DNA of 64,000 nucleotides, from the NCBI RefSeq assembly GCF_008121495.1, contig NZ_CP043051.1, forward strand, positions 1,746,001 through 1,810,000. Direction: 5' to 3'. Position 1 is the first letter of the stretch; every line of letters begins with the position of its first letter. The position numbers and the translations under genes were made by a program. Source of the DNA: Mediterraneibacter gnavus ATCC 29149. Its GTDB lineage: Bacteria; Bacillota; Clostridia; Lachnospirales; Lachnospiraceae. A model generated the notes under the pieces. That model was not told where the DNA came from, made no database searches, and was given only the letters and a program-made list of their open reading frames with translations. Below are positions 10,886 through 17,303 of the stretch, in pieces.

Positions 10886-10934
10886 AAGAAGCAGGACAAT
10901 GGGAGATGAGACCCAATGTCCTGCTTCTTGTTTA
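10886..10934. terminator. Bidirectional terminator
   Basis: Arms 10886-10903 and 10912-10929 form a long stem (AAGAAGCAGGACA with TGTCCTGCTTCTT) between the rightward membrane-protein gene and the leftward gene ending at 10932. Each strand has T residues after the stem. Confidence 0.88.
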
Positions 10935-11225
10935 TTCAGAATGAACAGTAATATATTTTTGATTACGACTTTTAGGTTTATCGGGAATCGTCATTTCCAA
11001 TTGCCCAGATTCTAAAAGCGGATTGATATGCTTCAAGGTGAAATTTCTTAGATCTTTGAAGCCGCAAAATGCTGCAAGCTCTTTCTTTGATTTTGTTTTT
11101 GTGCAGAAAGCCAAAATCTGCTCAGATACCGTTGATAGTTCAGCATCTTGGTGGGTAACTTGGTGGATGTCACCCACTAAGTTGTGATTCATATCTTTCA
11201 AAAAGGATAGTGTGTATGGATGCAC
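10932..11225 (-). CDS. Small winged-helix protein, probably a truncated remnant
   Basis: About 97 aa. The second half (residues about 35-90) looks like the winged-helix end found at the C-terminus of Fic-type or AlbA-type regulators, finishing [16 protein letters not shown]. The open frame starts at a GTG with no ribosome site; an internal ATG at codon 12 has only a weak one. The catalytic part expected in those families is absent, so this may be the surviving 3' end of a larger gene. A short native DNA-binding protein remains possible. Confidence 0.5.
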   Translation of the reverse strand: MHPYTLSFLKDMNHNLVGDIHQVTHQDAELSTVSEQILAFCTKTKSKKELAAFCGFKDLRNFTLKHINPLLESGQLEMTIPDKPKSRNQKYITVHSE

Positions 11226-11330
11226 GCTAATATTATAGTGTATAATTTTGCAAAAAATAGGTTCTCTTTTGTGTATTTACTTTCGTGCTATATTCATGTG
11301 TAATGGTAGCACGAAAGGAAGTGATGGGGC

Positions 11331-11474
11331 ATGACAAAATTGGAACGGTTTGCACAGCTGGACGGGATGCTACAAACCTCTCAGGCGATTGCCAGAGGAA
11401 TTGTAAAACCTACTTTTTATGAATATATGCTGAGTTTGGAAAAGGTTTTGACAAATCAAATCTTCGTAAGATGA
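11331..11474 (+). pseudogene. AbiEi-like antitoxin, N-terminal fragment
   Basis: A 47-codon frame (MTKLERFAQLDGMLQTSQAI, then ARGIVKPTFYEYM) resembles the N-terminal winged-helix of AbiEi-type (type IV) antitoxins. A good site, AAGGAAGTGATG, lies upstream. The similarity ends near 11430, where a different gene begins in another frame, so this is a truncated head. Confidence 0.5.
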
Positions 11475-11663
11475 GGCAGTTCTACTGTACATTCCCAATT
11501 CGAGACACACTGTGTCTTGAATTAGGTTGGTCGCATTATCGCCTTTTGATGCGCATACCAGATGAACAGGCACGAACCTTTTATATGGAGGAATGTGTAA
11601 AGTCTGCGTGGAGCGTCCGGCAGTTAGAATGGCAGATCAACACAATGTACTATCAGAGGATGA
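11423..11663 (+). pseudogene. DUF1016/YhcG-type nuclease, internal fragment
   Basis: In the frame of the ATG at 11471, and already upstream of it, the sequence reads EFGKGFDKSNLRKMRQFY, then LGWSHYRLLMRIPDEQARTF and WSVRQLEWQINTMYYQRM. This is the YhcG N-terminal (DUF1016) domain. Both the true N-terminus and the PDDEXK catalytic half are missing. It joins the AbiEi-like fragment at its 5' side and runs into the neighbour's terminator hairpin at its 3' side. It belongs to a different YhcG subfamily from the intact copy at 41127. Confidence 0.65.
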
Positions 11664-11667
11664 ATAA

Positions 11668-11708
11668 GAGTAACAGGGTGTCGGAATTTTCCCGACACCC
11701 TGTTACTC
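11668..11708 (-). terminator. Terminator of the leftward zinc-protein operon
   Basis: A perfect 17-bp stem (11668-11684 with 11692-11708; GAGTAACAGGGTGTCGG) overlaps the stop codon of the leftward gene ending at 11703. Confidence 0.8.
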
Positions 11709-11942
11709 TATCTCATAATCGTCGCTGTCATTCGCTTCACCTGTTGTACAGGTAAAGCACAGGTTGCTACCAGTGATGGCACTTCCCGCTGCCCAAATCG
11801 GTGCGCCACAGATAATACATTTTGCACCGTTTTTCTTGGCAGTAAGTGTTTCGTTCAGCGTTTTTACCAGTTCCTTTTTTCGATAGCCTTTATTATTCTT
11901 CATGACCATACTGGCAAACGCTTCGACAGAAATTGGTTGCAT
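11703..11942 (-). CDS. Small zinc-ribbon protein, function unknown
   Basis: 79 aa. The N-terminal half is basic and helical; the C-terminal half has two cysteine pairs, CIIC and CFTC, 20 residues apart, forming a probable zinc ribbon; the tail is acidic. A ribosome site (AAGGAGGT) precedes ATG 11942. It lies about 34 bp behind the PBECR4 gene and shares its promoter, so the two may work together. Confidence 0.7.
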   Translation of the reverse strand: MQPISVEAFASMVMKNNKGYRKKELVKTLNETLTAKKNGAKCIICGAPIWAAGSAITGSNLCFTCTTGEANDSDDYEIE

Positions 11943-11976
11943 TATTGGGTTATACCTCCTTGAATTATTTAGAAAA

Positions 11977-12564
11977 TTATGTTTGTGTTTTCGGGGTTAG
12001 GCGGTCATATTGGATGACGGTCTCTCCGGTAGTTAAATTCTTTTTTTCTTTATAGAGCATGGTATAGCGCGGCTGTCCCTCTGTGTAATCTTTCTTCTCT
12101 TTCGGGAAGAAAGACCGACAGAAATATTTTCCGGTGTCCTTGTGTTCTGCAATAAAAATGTAAATGTCGCTGTTTTCCAACGGAGTTGATAATAAATAGT
12201 CCGCTTCAATTAAAGAGAACTGATTTAATTTTGCATTGTAACGGAACACCAGACGGTTATCGTCCAAGAGTTGTTCAATCAAAGCCAACGGTTCAAACCG
12301 ATTTTCAATTTGAGGCAGATAACGGCTTTTCGCTAAAGTCTCATAGGTGGTGCTTCCGATTATGATTTCATCAAATACAGAGCCGCGATTTTGTTTTGCT
12401 ATCCGCAAATCTTTTAGTTTTCCAAGCCCCATCAGATGATGAAAGTCCAATTTGGAAAAGCCAATCACTAACTCTACGGTTTTTCCCTTTCGGCCAATAA
12501 TAATTCGATACTGTATTTCCAATAATTTTTCAAATGCTTTTGCACACTTTTGTAATTTATCCAT
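11977..12564 (-). CDS. PBECR4-domain nuclease-like protein
   Basis: 195 aa. It resembles the PBECR4 family, one of the barnase/EndoU/colicin E5-D/RelE-like folds proposed to be RNases in phage and mobile-element proteins. Visible features are an N-terminal helix (MDKLQKCAKAFEKLLEIQYR), a beta-rich core (KTVELVIGFSKLDFHHLMGL) with paired histidines, and a C-terminal part with KYFCRSFFPKEK. The start at 12564 is preceded by AGAGAGG. Upstream is a strong promoter and a leader of about 190 nt with a terminator-like hairpin. The toxin role is inference; no antitoxin is obvious apart from the downstream zinc protein. Confidence 0.72.
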   Translation of the reverse strand: MDKLQKCAKAFEKLLEIQYRIIIGRKGKTVELVIGFSKLDFHHLMGLGKLKDLRIAKQNRGSVFDEIIIGSTTYETLAKSRYLPQIENRFEPLALIEQLLDDNRLVFRYNAKLNQFSLIEADYLLSTPLENSDIYIFIAEHKDTGKYFCRSFFPKEKKDYTEGQPRYTMLYKEKKNLTTGETVIQYDRLTPKTQT

Positions 12565-12588
12565 AAAACCTCTCTGTCCATAAAGAAA

Positions 12589-12615
12589 GCCGCCCTGCAA
12601 CGCAAGGCGGCTTTG
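12589..12615 (-). promoter_or_regulatory. Leader hairpin, possible attenuator
   Basis: On the leftward strand the leader carries AAAGCCGCC, a short loop and GGGCGGCTTT followed by CTTT. This terminator-like stem lies between the promoter (12761-12789) and the PBECR4 start. It could stop most transcripts before the gene unless antiterminated. Confidence 0.5.
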
Positions 12616-12760
12616 AGCATTTTCTTTCGGCTTTGCAGCCTACTCCGGTTTGAGGTTACTGCACAACCCCTACTGAAAGCTCTGCATAACAAGGCATTCC
12701 GGTACGCTATTATGCTTCAACGCTTTGGCAGACACACGCCGTTGCCCACCTTGTACTATT

Positions 12761-12789
12761 ATTATATGCAACTTTAGAAAATATGTCAA
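12761..12789 (-). promoter_or_regulatory. Strong sigma-A promoter for the PBECR4 operon
   Basis: On the minus strand: TTGACA (12784-12789), 17-bp spacer, TATAAT (12761-12766). Both boxes are perfect. The promoter backs onto the relaxase gene, which starts 57 bp away in the opposite direction. Confidence 0.88.
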
Positions 12790-12845
12790 TCCCCATGAAA
12801 AATCAAAAAATATCTTTTCTGCTTATGAGAAAGGAGGTCCCTTCT

Positions 12846-14258
12846 ATGGCAACCACAAGAATCATGCCGCTTCATGTCGGCAAGGGCCGCACAGAAAGTC
12901 GGGCGATCAGTGACATCATCGACTATGTGGCCAATCCAAAGAAAACAGATAACGGCAGGCTCATTACCGGCTATGCGTGTGACAGCCGGACTGCGGATGC
13001 AGAGTTTCTTCTGGCAAAGCGGCAGTACATTGCCGCTACCGGACGAGTGCGTGGCGCAGATGATGTGATTGCCTATCATGTGCGCCAGTCCTTCCGCCCC
13101 GGAGAGATTACCCCGGAAGAAGCTAACCGGCTGGGTGTGGAATTTGCCAAGCGATTCACCAAGGGTAATCATGCCTTTGTGGTCTGTACTCACATAGACA
13201 AATCGCACATTCATAATCACATTATCTGGTCATCAGTCAGCTTAGAATATGACCGGAAATTCCGAAACTTTTGGGGCAGCACCAAGGCGGTTCGTCGGCT
13301 AAGTGACACCATCTGCATCGAAAACGGACTGTCCATTGTAGAGAATCCGAAACCTCACGGAAAGAGCTATAACAAATGGCTGGGCGATCAGGCAAAGCCC
13401 TCTCACCGAGAGCTGCTTCGTGTGGCGATTGACAACGCATTATCACAAAGCCCTGTTGATTTTGAGGAACTGCTGAAGCTGCTGCAAGAGTCCGGCTGTG
13501 AAGTATCAAAGCGCGGAAAATCGTATCGCCTGAAGCTCCCCGGCTGGGAGAAAGCAGCCCGAATGGACAGCCTGGGCGAAGGATATGGATTGGAAGATTT
13601 GCAGGCAGTTCTCTCCGGGAAGAAAGCGCATACCCCACGAAAAAAAACAGTTACACAGGCAGAGCCGCCGAAGGTCAATCTGCTGGTGGACATTCAGGCA
13701 AAATTGCAGGCTGGAAAAGGTGCCGGTTATGCTCGATGGGCTAAGGTGTTCAACCTCAAGCAGATGGCGCAGACCATGAATTACCTGTCAGAGCATAACC
13801 TGTTGGAGTATGAGATTTTAGAAGAAAAGGCTGCGGCTGCCACGGCACATCACAATGAGCTTTCGGCGCAGATCAAAGCGGCTGAAAAGCGCATGGCAGA
13901 GATTGCTGTTCTGCGTACTCACATCGTAAATTATGCCAAGACCCGTGAGGTCTATGTGGCATACCGCAAGGCTGGCTACTCTAAGAAATTCCGGGAAGAA
14001 CATGAGGAAGAAATTCTGCTCCACCAGGCTGCCAAGAATGCCTTTGATGAAATGGGCGTTAAGAAGCTGCCTAAGGTCAAGGAGTTGCAGACGGAGTACA
14101 CAAAATTGCTGGAAGAAAAGAAAAAGACCTATGCCGAGTACCGGCGTTCCCGTGAGGAAATGCGGGAGCTTTTAACGGCAAAGGCCAATGTAGATCGAGT
14201 GCTGAAAATGGAGGTAGAACAGGATGTTGAAAAAGAAAAAGACCACGGCCAGCGGTAA
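12846..14258 (+). CDS. MOBP-family relaxase
   Basis: The relaxase nicks oriT and leads the transferred strand during conjugation. The N-terminal relaxase domain (about residues 1-250) carries the three-histidine metal site in CTHIDKSHIHNHIIW and upstream YHVRQSF. The C-terminal half is charged and coiled-coil-like. ATG 12846 is chosen because AAAGGAGGT lies just upstream; a longer frame begins at 12783 without a ribosome site. Length, 470 aa, fits Tn1549-type relaxases. The partner MobC is at 9774. Confidence 0.9.
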   Translation: MATTRIMPLHVGKGRTESRAISDIIDYVANPKKTDNGRLITGYACDSRTADAEFLLAKRQYIAATGRVRGADDVIAYHVRQSFRPGEITPEEANRLGVEFAKRFTKGNHAFVVCTHIDKSHIHNHIIWSSVSLEYDRKFRNFWGSTKAVRRLSDTICIENGLSIVENPKPHGKSYNKWLGDQAKPSHRELLRVAIDNALSQSPVDFEELLKLLQESGCEVSKRGKSYRLKLPGWEKAARMDSLGEGYGLEDLQAVLSGKKAHTPRKKTVTQAEPPKVNLLVDIQAKLQAGKGAGYARWAKVFNLKQMAQTMNYLSEHNLLEYEILEEKAAAATAHHNELSAQIKAAEKRMAEIAVLRTHIVNYAKTREVYVAYRKAGYSKKFREEHEEEILLHQAAKNAFDEMGVKKLPKVKELQTEYTKLLEEKKKTYAEYRRSREEMRELLTAKANVDRVLKMEVEQDVEKEKDHGQR

Positions 14259-14444
14259 GCTGGTCCTGGTCAAAAGCGTTCGCAGAACGCGCAGCCACAG
14301 AATGAAATTCTGTGTTCAAAGGGGCTTGGGGGCGCTGCCCTCAACAAGCAAGCGGAGAGGAAAATCACGGAGGGATTTTGCGCTCTGCGGGTCGGTGTGT
14401 ATTAACACCGGCATTGCTTGCCCCTTTCTTCGCAGAAATGAAAG
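14259..14444. other. Intergenic stretch with short palindromes
   Basis: No convincing gene. It holds short dyads such as GCGTTCGCAGAACGC and CAGAATGAAATTCTG just after the relaxase stop. I see no promoter motif. Confidence 0.4.
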
Positions 14445-14483
14445 GAGCCAGTGAGGAAACAGTCAAATTTCACTCACCGGCTC
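14445..14483 (-). terminator. Terminator of the XRE regulator gene
   Basis: Stem GAGCCAGTGAG with CTCACCGGCTC, one central mismatch, overlapping the leftward stop codon. It is followed on the minus strand by a T-rich tract. Confidence 0.7.
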
Positions 14484-14838
14484 AATTCGTTTCAAATTTC
14501 TCGGATAATTCTGTTAGTTCTTTCGCGGTCTCCTGCGTATGGCGCAAGAGGGTTTCACGCATTTCTGACGGACAGCTGCAATAAAGCATCTTCATCTGAG
14601 TGGCTCCCTCATCTTCTGGAGAAACATCTGGATTGATCAGAGTGTCCAGAGAGATCGGAAGAACCTTTGCCAACGCCTTCAAAATCAAATAAGATGGATT
14701 TATTTTTCCTTTTTCTATTTTTGCAATTTGCTTGATAGATACATGGCTCAGATCCGCAAGTTCTTGTTGTGTCAGGTCTTTTTTCTTTCGGGCTTCCCGC
14801 ATTTTTTGCCCCAAAGCGGTCAAATCATCAATCGGCAT
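14482..14838 (-). CDS. XRE-family transcriptional regulator
   Basis: 118 aa with a classic Cro/CI-type helix-turn-helix at residues about 8-65 (LGQKMREARKKKDLTQQEL through IAKIEKGKINPSYLILKAL). The C-terminal extension has a CSCP motif and a helical tail. GAGGTGA precedes ATG 14838. It is divergent from the adjacent response-regulator operon across 258 bp and is a plausible cargo or ICE repressor. No effector domain is visible. Confidence 0.85.
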   Translation of the reverse strand: MPIDDLTALGQKMREARKKKDLTQQELADLSHVSIKQIAKIEKGKINPSYLILKALAKVLPISLDTLINPDVSPEDEGATQMKMLYCSCPSEMRETLLRHTQETAKELTELSEKFETN

Positions 14839-15023
14839 AATCGTTCACCTCAAATATATTCTATCGTGCCGATTTGCACAAAGGAATAACCTTATTATGC
14901 CTGTTGACAGATACGATTATACTGATTTTGTGAGAGGGAATAGAAAAAGTGCAGTTGTATCCTTGATGAGCTATGTTACAATGTTGATAGTAAGGAAAAA
15001 TAAAAAATGTTTTGATTTTTAGA

Positions 15024-15058
15024 TTTAGGACATTTCTGTAACATTTTGTGTTTATCCT
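15024..15058 (+). promoter_or_regulatory. Phased-repeat promoter, copy A (response regulator 1)
   Basis: ACATTT at 15030 and again at 15041, an 11-bp direct repeat, then 6 bp, then -10 box TATCCT (15053-15058). It lies about 40 bp ahead of the regulator start and suggests autoregulation. Confidence 0.7.
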
Positions 15059-15096
15059 ATCAATATAGTTGAAAAATAAGGAAGGAAGTGAATGTC

Positions 15097-15786
15097 TTGA
15101 AGAAGATTCTAATTGTAGAGGACGATCAGCTTTTGAATCGGACATTGGCATACAATCTGACCTCTGATGGATATGAGGTTATTTCTGTTTTTAATTTTGA
15201 CAGCGCGGTAAGAAAGCTACGGGAAAATGAATTTGATGTGGCACTGTTGGATATTAACCTCCCCGATGGCAGCGGACTGGATCTGTGTGAAGAAATCCGG
15301 AATCGCGGTCAGCATACCTATATCATCTTTATCACAGCCAATGATAAGGAGAGCGATATGCTCAAGGGATATGAAGTCGGCGGTGCGGATTATGTGACCA
15401 AACCATTTTCTGTGACGGTGCTTTGCAAAAAAGTAGCGGCGGTTTTTGCAAATCTGGAACTGCGGACACCCCGGCATGATCTGTTTGATGATGGCTTTCT
15501 GAAAATCGACTTTTCCGAACAAAGTGCGTCCCTTGCCGGAGAATCCTTGGACTTTACACCGAAGGAATACCGCACCCTGTTCCTGTTCGTAAAGAACCCC
15601 CGGATTATTCTGACCAAGCGGCAGATTTTAGAGAAGCTGTGGGACATTGATGGGGACTTTGTGGATGAGCATACGCTGACGACGATCATCAGCCGTATCC
15701 GCAAAAAAATCGAAACAGACGAGAGGAAATATATTAAGACAGCTTATGGAATGGGCTATCAGTGGATCGGCGGTGAGCCTCGATGA
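15097..15786 (+). CDS. OmpR/PhoB-type response regulator (module 1)
   Basis: About 229 aa. The receiver domain (1-115) has the acidic pair in LIVEDD, the phosphoacceptor Asp in LLDINLPDG and Lys in VTKPF. The winged-helix DNA-binding domain (130-229) has FTPKEYRTLFLF and a recognition segment near HTLTTIISRIRKKI. TTG 15097 gives the usual MKKILIVEDD start with GGAAGGAAG at a normal distance; GTG 15088 would be too close. The start is overlapped upstream by promoter copy A. It is paired with the kinase starting at 15783 (ATGA overlap). It probably controls six similar promoters in the cargo. Confidence 0.92.
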   Translation: MKKILIVEDDQLLNRTLAYNLTSDGYEVISVFNFDSAVRKLRENEFDVALLDINLPDGSGLDLCEEIRNRGQHTYIIFITANDKESDMLKGYEVGGADYVTKPFSVTVLCKKVAAVFANLELRTPRHDLFDDGFLKIDFSEQSASLAGESLDFTPKEYRTLFLFVKNPRIILTKRQILEKLWDIDGDFVDEHTLTTIISRIRKKIETDERKYIKTAYGMGYQWIGGEPR

Positions 15787-16814
15787 AGCTGCAAAATTTA
15801 TCTGTCAGGGCATTTTTGAGAAAAATTGTGGCGGGGACTCTGCTCACTGCCGCTTTGCTGCTGTTGATTTTTTTCCTGTTGACGAAAGATGTGCGTGTTG
15901 TCATCTGCGGCATTATTTTGACAGCTGCATTTTACATTTGGGGCATGGTTTTTCTGAACTATTTTCAAAAGAAACTTTCTCTGTTCACCGATGGTTTGTG
16001 CCAGACATTGGATCACATGATGGACAGTACAGACCGGCCTCAGGTAGACTATGAAGCGGAAACACTGCTGTCTCGGATCAGCCATCGTCTGGAACGGCTC
16101 TATAATGTGATGCAGAAAACCAGACATACGGCAGAGGGAGAAAAGGAAGAACTGCAATCCCTGGTATCGGATATTTCCCACCAGACCAAAACCCCCATCG
16201 CAAATTTGAAGCTAATCAACGATACGATGCTGACAAGGCCATTGACAGAAGAAAAGCGCAAGGAGTTTTTGCAGGCCACAGGCACACAGCTGGATAAACT
16301 GGATTTTCTCATTCAGGGAATGGTGAAAACTTCCCGTCTGGAAACGGGTGTCATTACGCTGGAGAAACAAGATGCTGTGATCGGGGATACGCTGGTGAGC
16401 GCCATCAATGGTGTTTTGGCTCCGATGGAACAAAAAGAGATCAGCCTGTCGGTGGACTGCCCATCTGATCTGACAATATCCCATGACAGCCGCTGGACTT
16501 CCGAAGCATTGTTTAACATTCTGGATAATGCGGTAAAGTACACCTCTGCCGGTGGCAGCATCCAGGTGAGGGTACGGGATTGGGAAATGTATTTGAGGAT
16601 AGATGTGACGGATACAGGCAGAGGCATCCCGGAGCATTCTCAGGGCACGATCTTCAAACGCTTCTATCGGGATGAAGCGGTGCATGATATAGATGGGGTC
16701 GGAATCGGCTTATACCTTGCCCGTGAGATCATTACCATGCAGGGCGGCTATATTACCGTCGAGTCTAAAGTTGGGGAAGGATCAACTTTTTCCGTGTTCC
16801 TGCCCATAAAATAA
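15783..16814 (+). CDS. Sensor histidine kinase (module 1)
   Basis: 343 aa. Two membrane helices (about 12-32 and 38-58) with almost no extracellular loop point to intramembrane sensing. Then come a linker, the H box SDISHQTKTPIANLK, N box NILDNAVKYT, G1 DTGRGI and G2 GVGIGLYLA. The start overlaps the regulator stop (ATGA). Kinases of this shape accompany peptide-sensing ABC permeases, which agrees with the four permeases that follow. Confidence 0.92.
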   Translation: MKLQNLSVRAFLRKIVAGTLLTAALLLLIFFLLTKDVRVVICGIILTAAFYIWGMVFLNYFQKKLSLFTDGLCQTLDHMMDSTDRPQVDYEAETLLSRISHRLERLYNVMQKTRHTAEGEKEELQSLVSDISHQTKTPIANLKLINDTMLTRPLTEEKRKEFLQATGTQLDKLDFLIQGMVKTSRLETGVITLEKQDAVIGDTLVSAINGVLAPMEQKEISLSVDCPSDLTISHDSRWTSEALFNILDNAVKYTSAGGSIQVRVRDWEMYLRIDVTDTGRGIPEHSQGTIFKRFYRDEAVHDIDGVGIGLYLAREIITMQGGYITVESKVGEGSTFSVFLPIK

Positions 16815-16820
16815 TTCTGA

Positions 16821-16849
16821 GGCAGTCTGTTTGGCAGGCTGCCTTTTTT
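16821..16849 (+). terminator. Terminator after the module 1 kinase
   Basis: GGCAG(T)CTG pairs with CAGGCTGCC and is followed by TTTTTT. It separates the two-component genes from the transporter genes, which have their own promoters. Confidence 0.85.
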
Positions 16850-16874
16850 GAAAAATTTTTAGAGGACAACGGAT

Positions 16875-16909
16875 TTTAGGACAATTCTGCAACATTTGGG
16901 ATTTATGCT
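16875..16909 (+). promoter_or_regulatory. Phased-repeat promoter, copy B
   Basis: ACAATT at 16881, ACATTT 11 bp later at 16892, 6-bp gap, -10 box TATGCT (16904-16909). It serves the small membrane protein starting at 16942. Confidence 0.7.
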
Positions 16910-16941
16910 GACAGCAACATCATGAATTTGGAGGTGGCCTT

Positions 16942-17196
16942 ATGGAAATCACAAAGACATTACTCATCAATGCAGCTTGCTTGCTGATCCCGCCGGTTGT
17001 TGTTGTGCTGCTGCTCCGGCACTTCTTTCCGAGAAAAATCAGATGGTCGGCTGGTGTGGTGGCTCTGGCAGATCTGGTGCTCTTCTGGACAGATATTTCT
17101 TATTATGAGAGCGTTTGGCTGACGCTGTTTTTTGTTGTAATTCAGTTAGCAATGGTTTTTCTTATATCTATCTGGCTTTATAAAAGAGACACATGA
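16942..17196 (+). CDS. Small three-helix membrane protein
   Basis: 84 aa, hydrophobic, with helices at about 6-26, 35-52 and 58-80 and basic ends. GGAGGTGG precedes ATG 16942. No family recognised. It has its own copy of the regulated promoter, so it is likely made together with the permeases and may be an accessory or immunity-like membrane factor. Confidence 0.72.
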   Translation: MEITKTLLINAACLLIPPVVVVLLLRHFFPRKIRWSAGVVALADLVLFWTDISYYESVWLTLFFVVIQLAMVFLISIWLYKRDT

Positions 17197-17203
17197 AAAT
17201 GAA

Positions 17204-17227
17204 TTGTCCTAAAATTGAAGCAATTCA
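17204..17227 (+). repeat. Hairpin element of the cargo intergenic repeat (first copy)
   Basis: GAATTG and CAATTC arms flank about 12-14 bases. Near copies lie at about 19733-19757, 22509-22533 and 36636-36661, three of them ahead of a phased-repeat promoter and behind a permease gene. The fourth copy keeps the arms while the loop differs, as expected for a conserved stem. Confidence 0.6.
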
Positions 17228-17245
17228 CCCTTAAACTGTTGAGCC

Positions 17246-17280
17246 TTTGGGATATTTCTGCAACATTTGGGGGTTAAGAT
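17246..17280 (+). promoter_or_regulatory. Phased-repeat promoter, copy C
   Basis: ATATTT at 17252, ACATTT at 17263, 6-bp gap, -10 box TAAGAT (17275-17280). It serves the permease starting at 17304. Confidence 0.7.
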
Positions 17281-17303
17281 GACAGAGAAAGGAGTGAATG
17301 ACT

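Noticed and set aside
12690..12845. oriT ahead of the relaxase gene
   Set aside because: The interval is explained by the leftward promoter and leader; I see no convincing inverted repeat with a nic-like site, so it is not called.
14224..14454. 76-codon frame overlapping the relaxase end
   Set aside because: Basic, low-complexity translation with palindromes underneath; it looks like chance.
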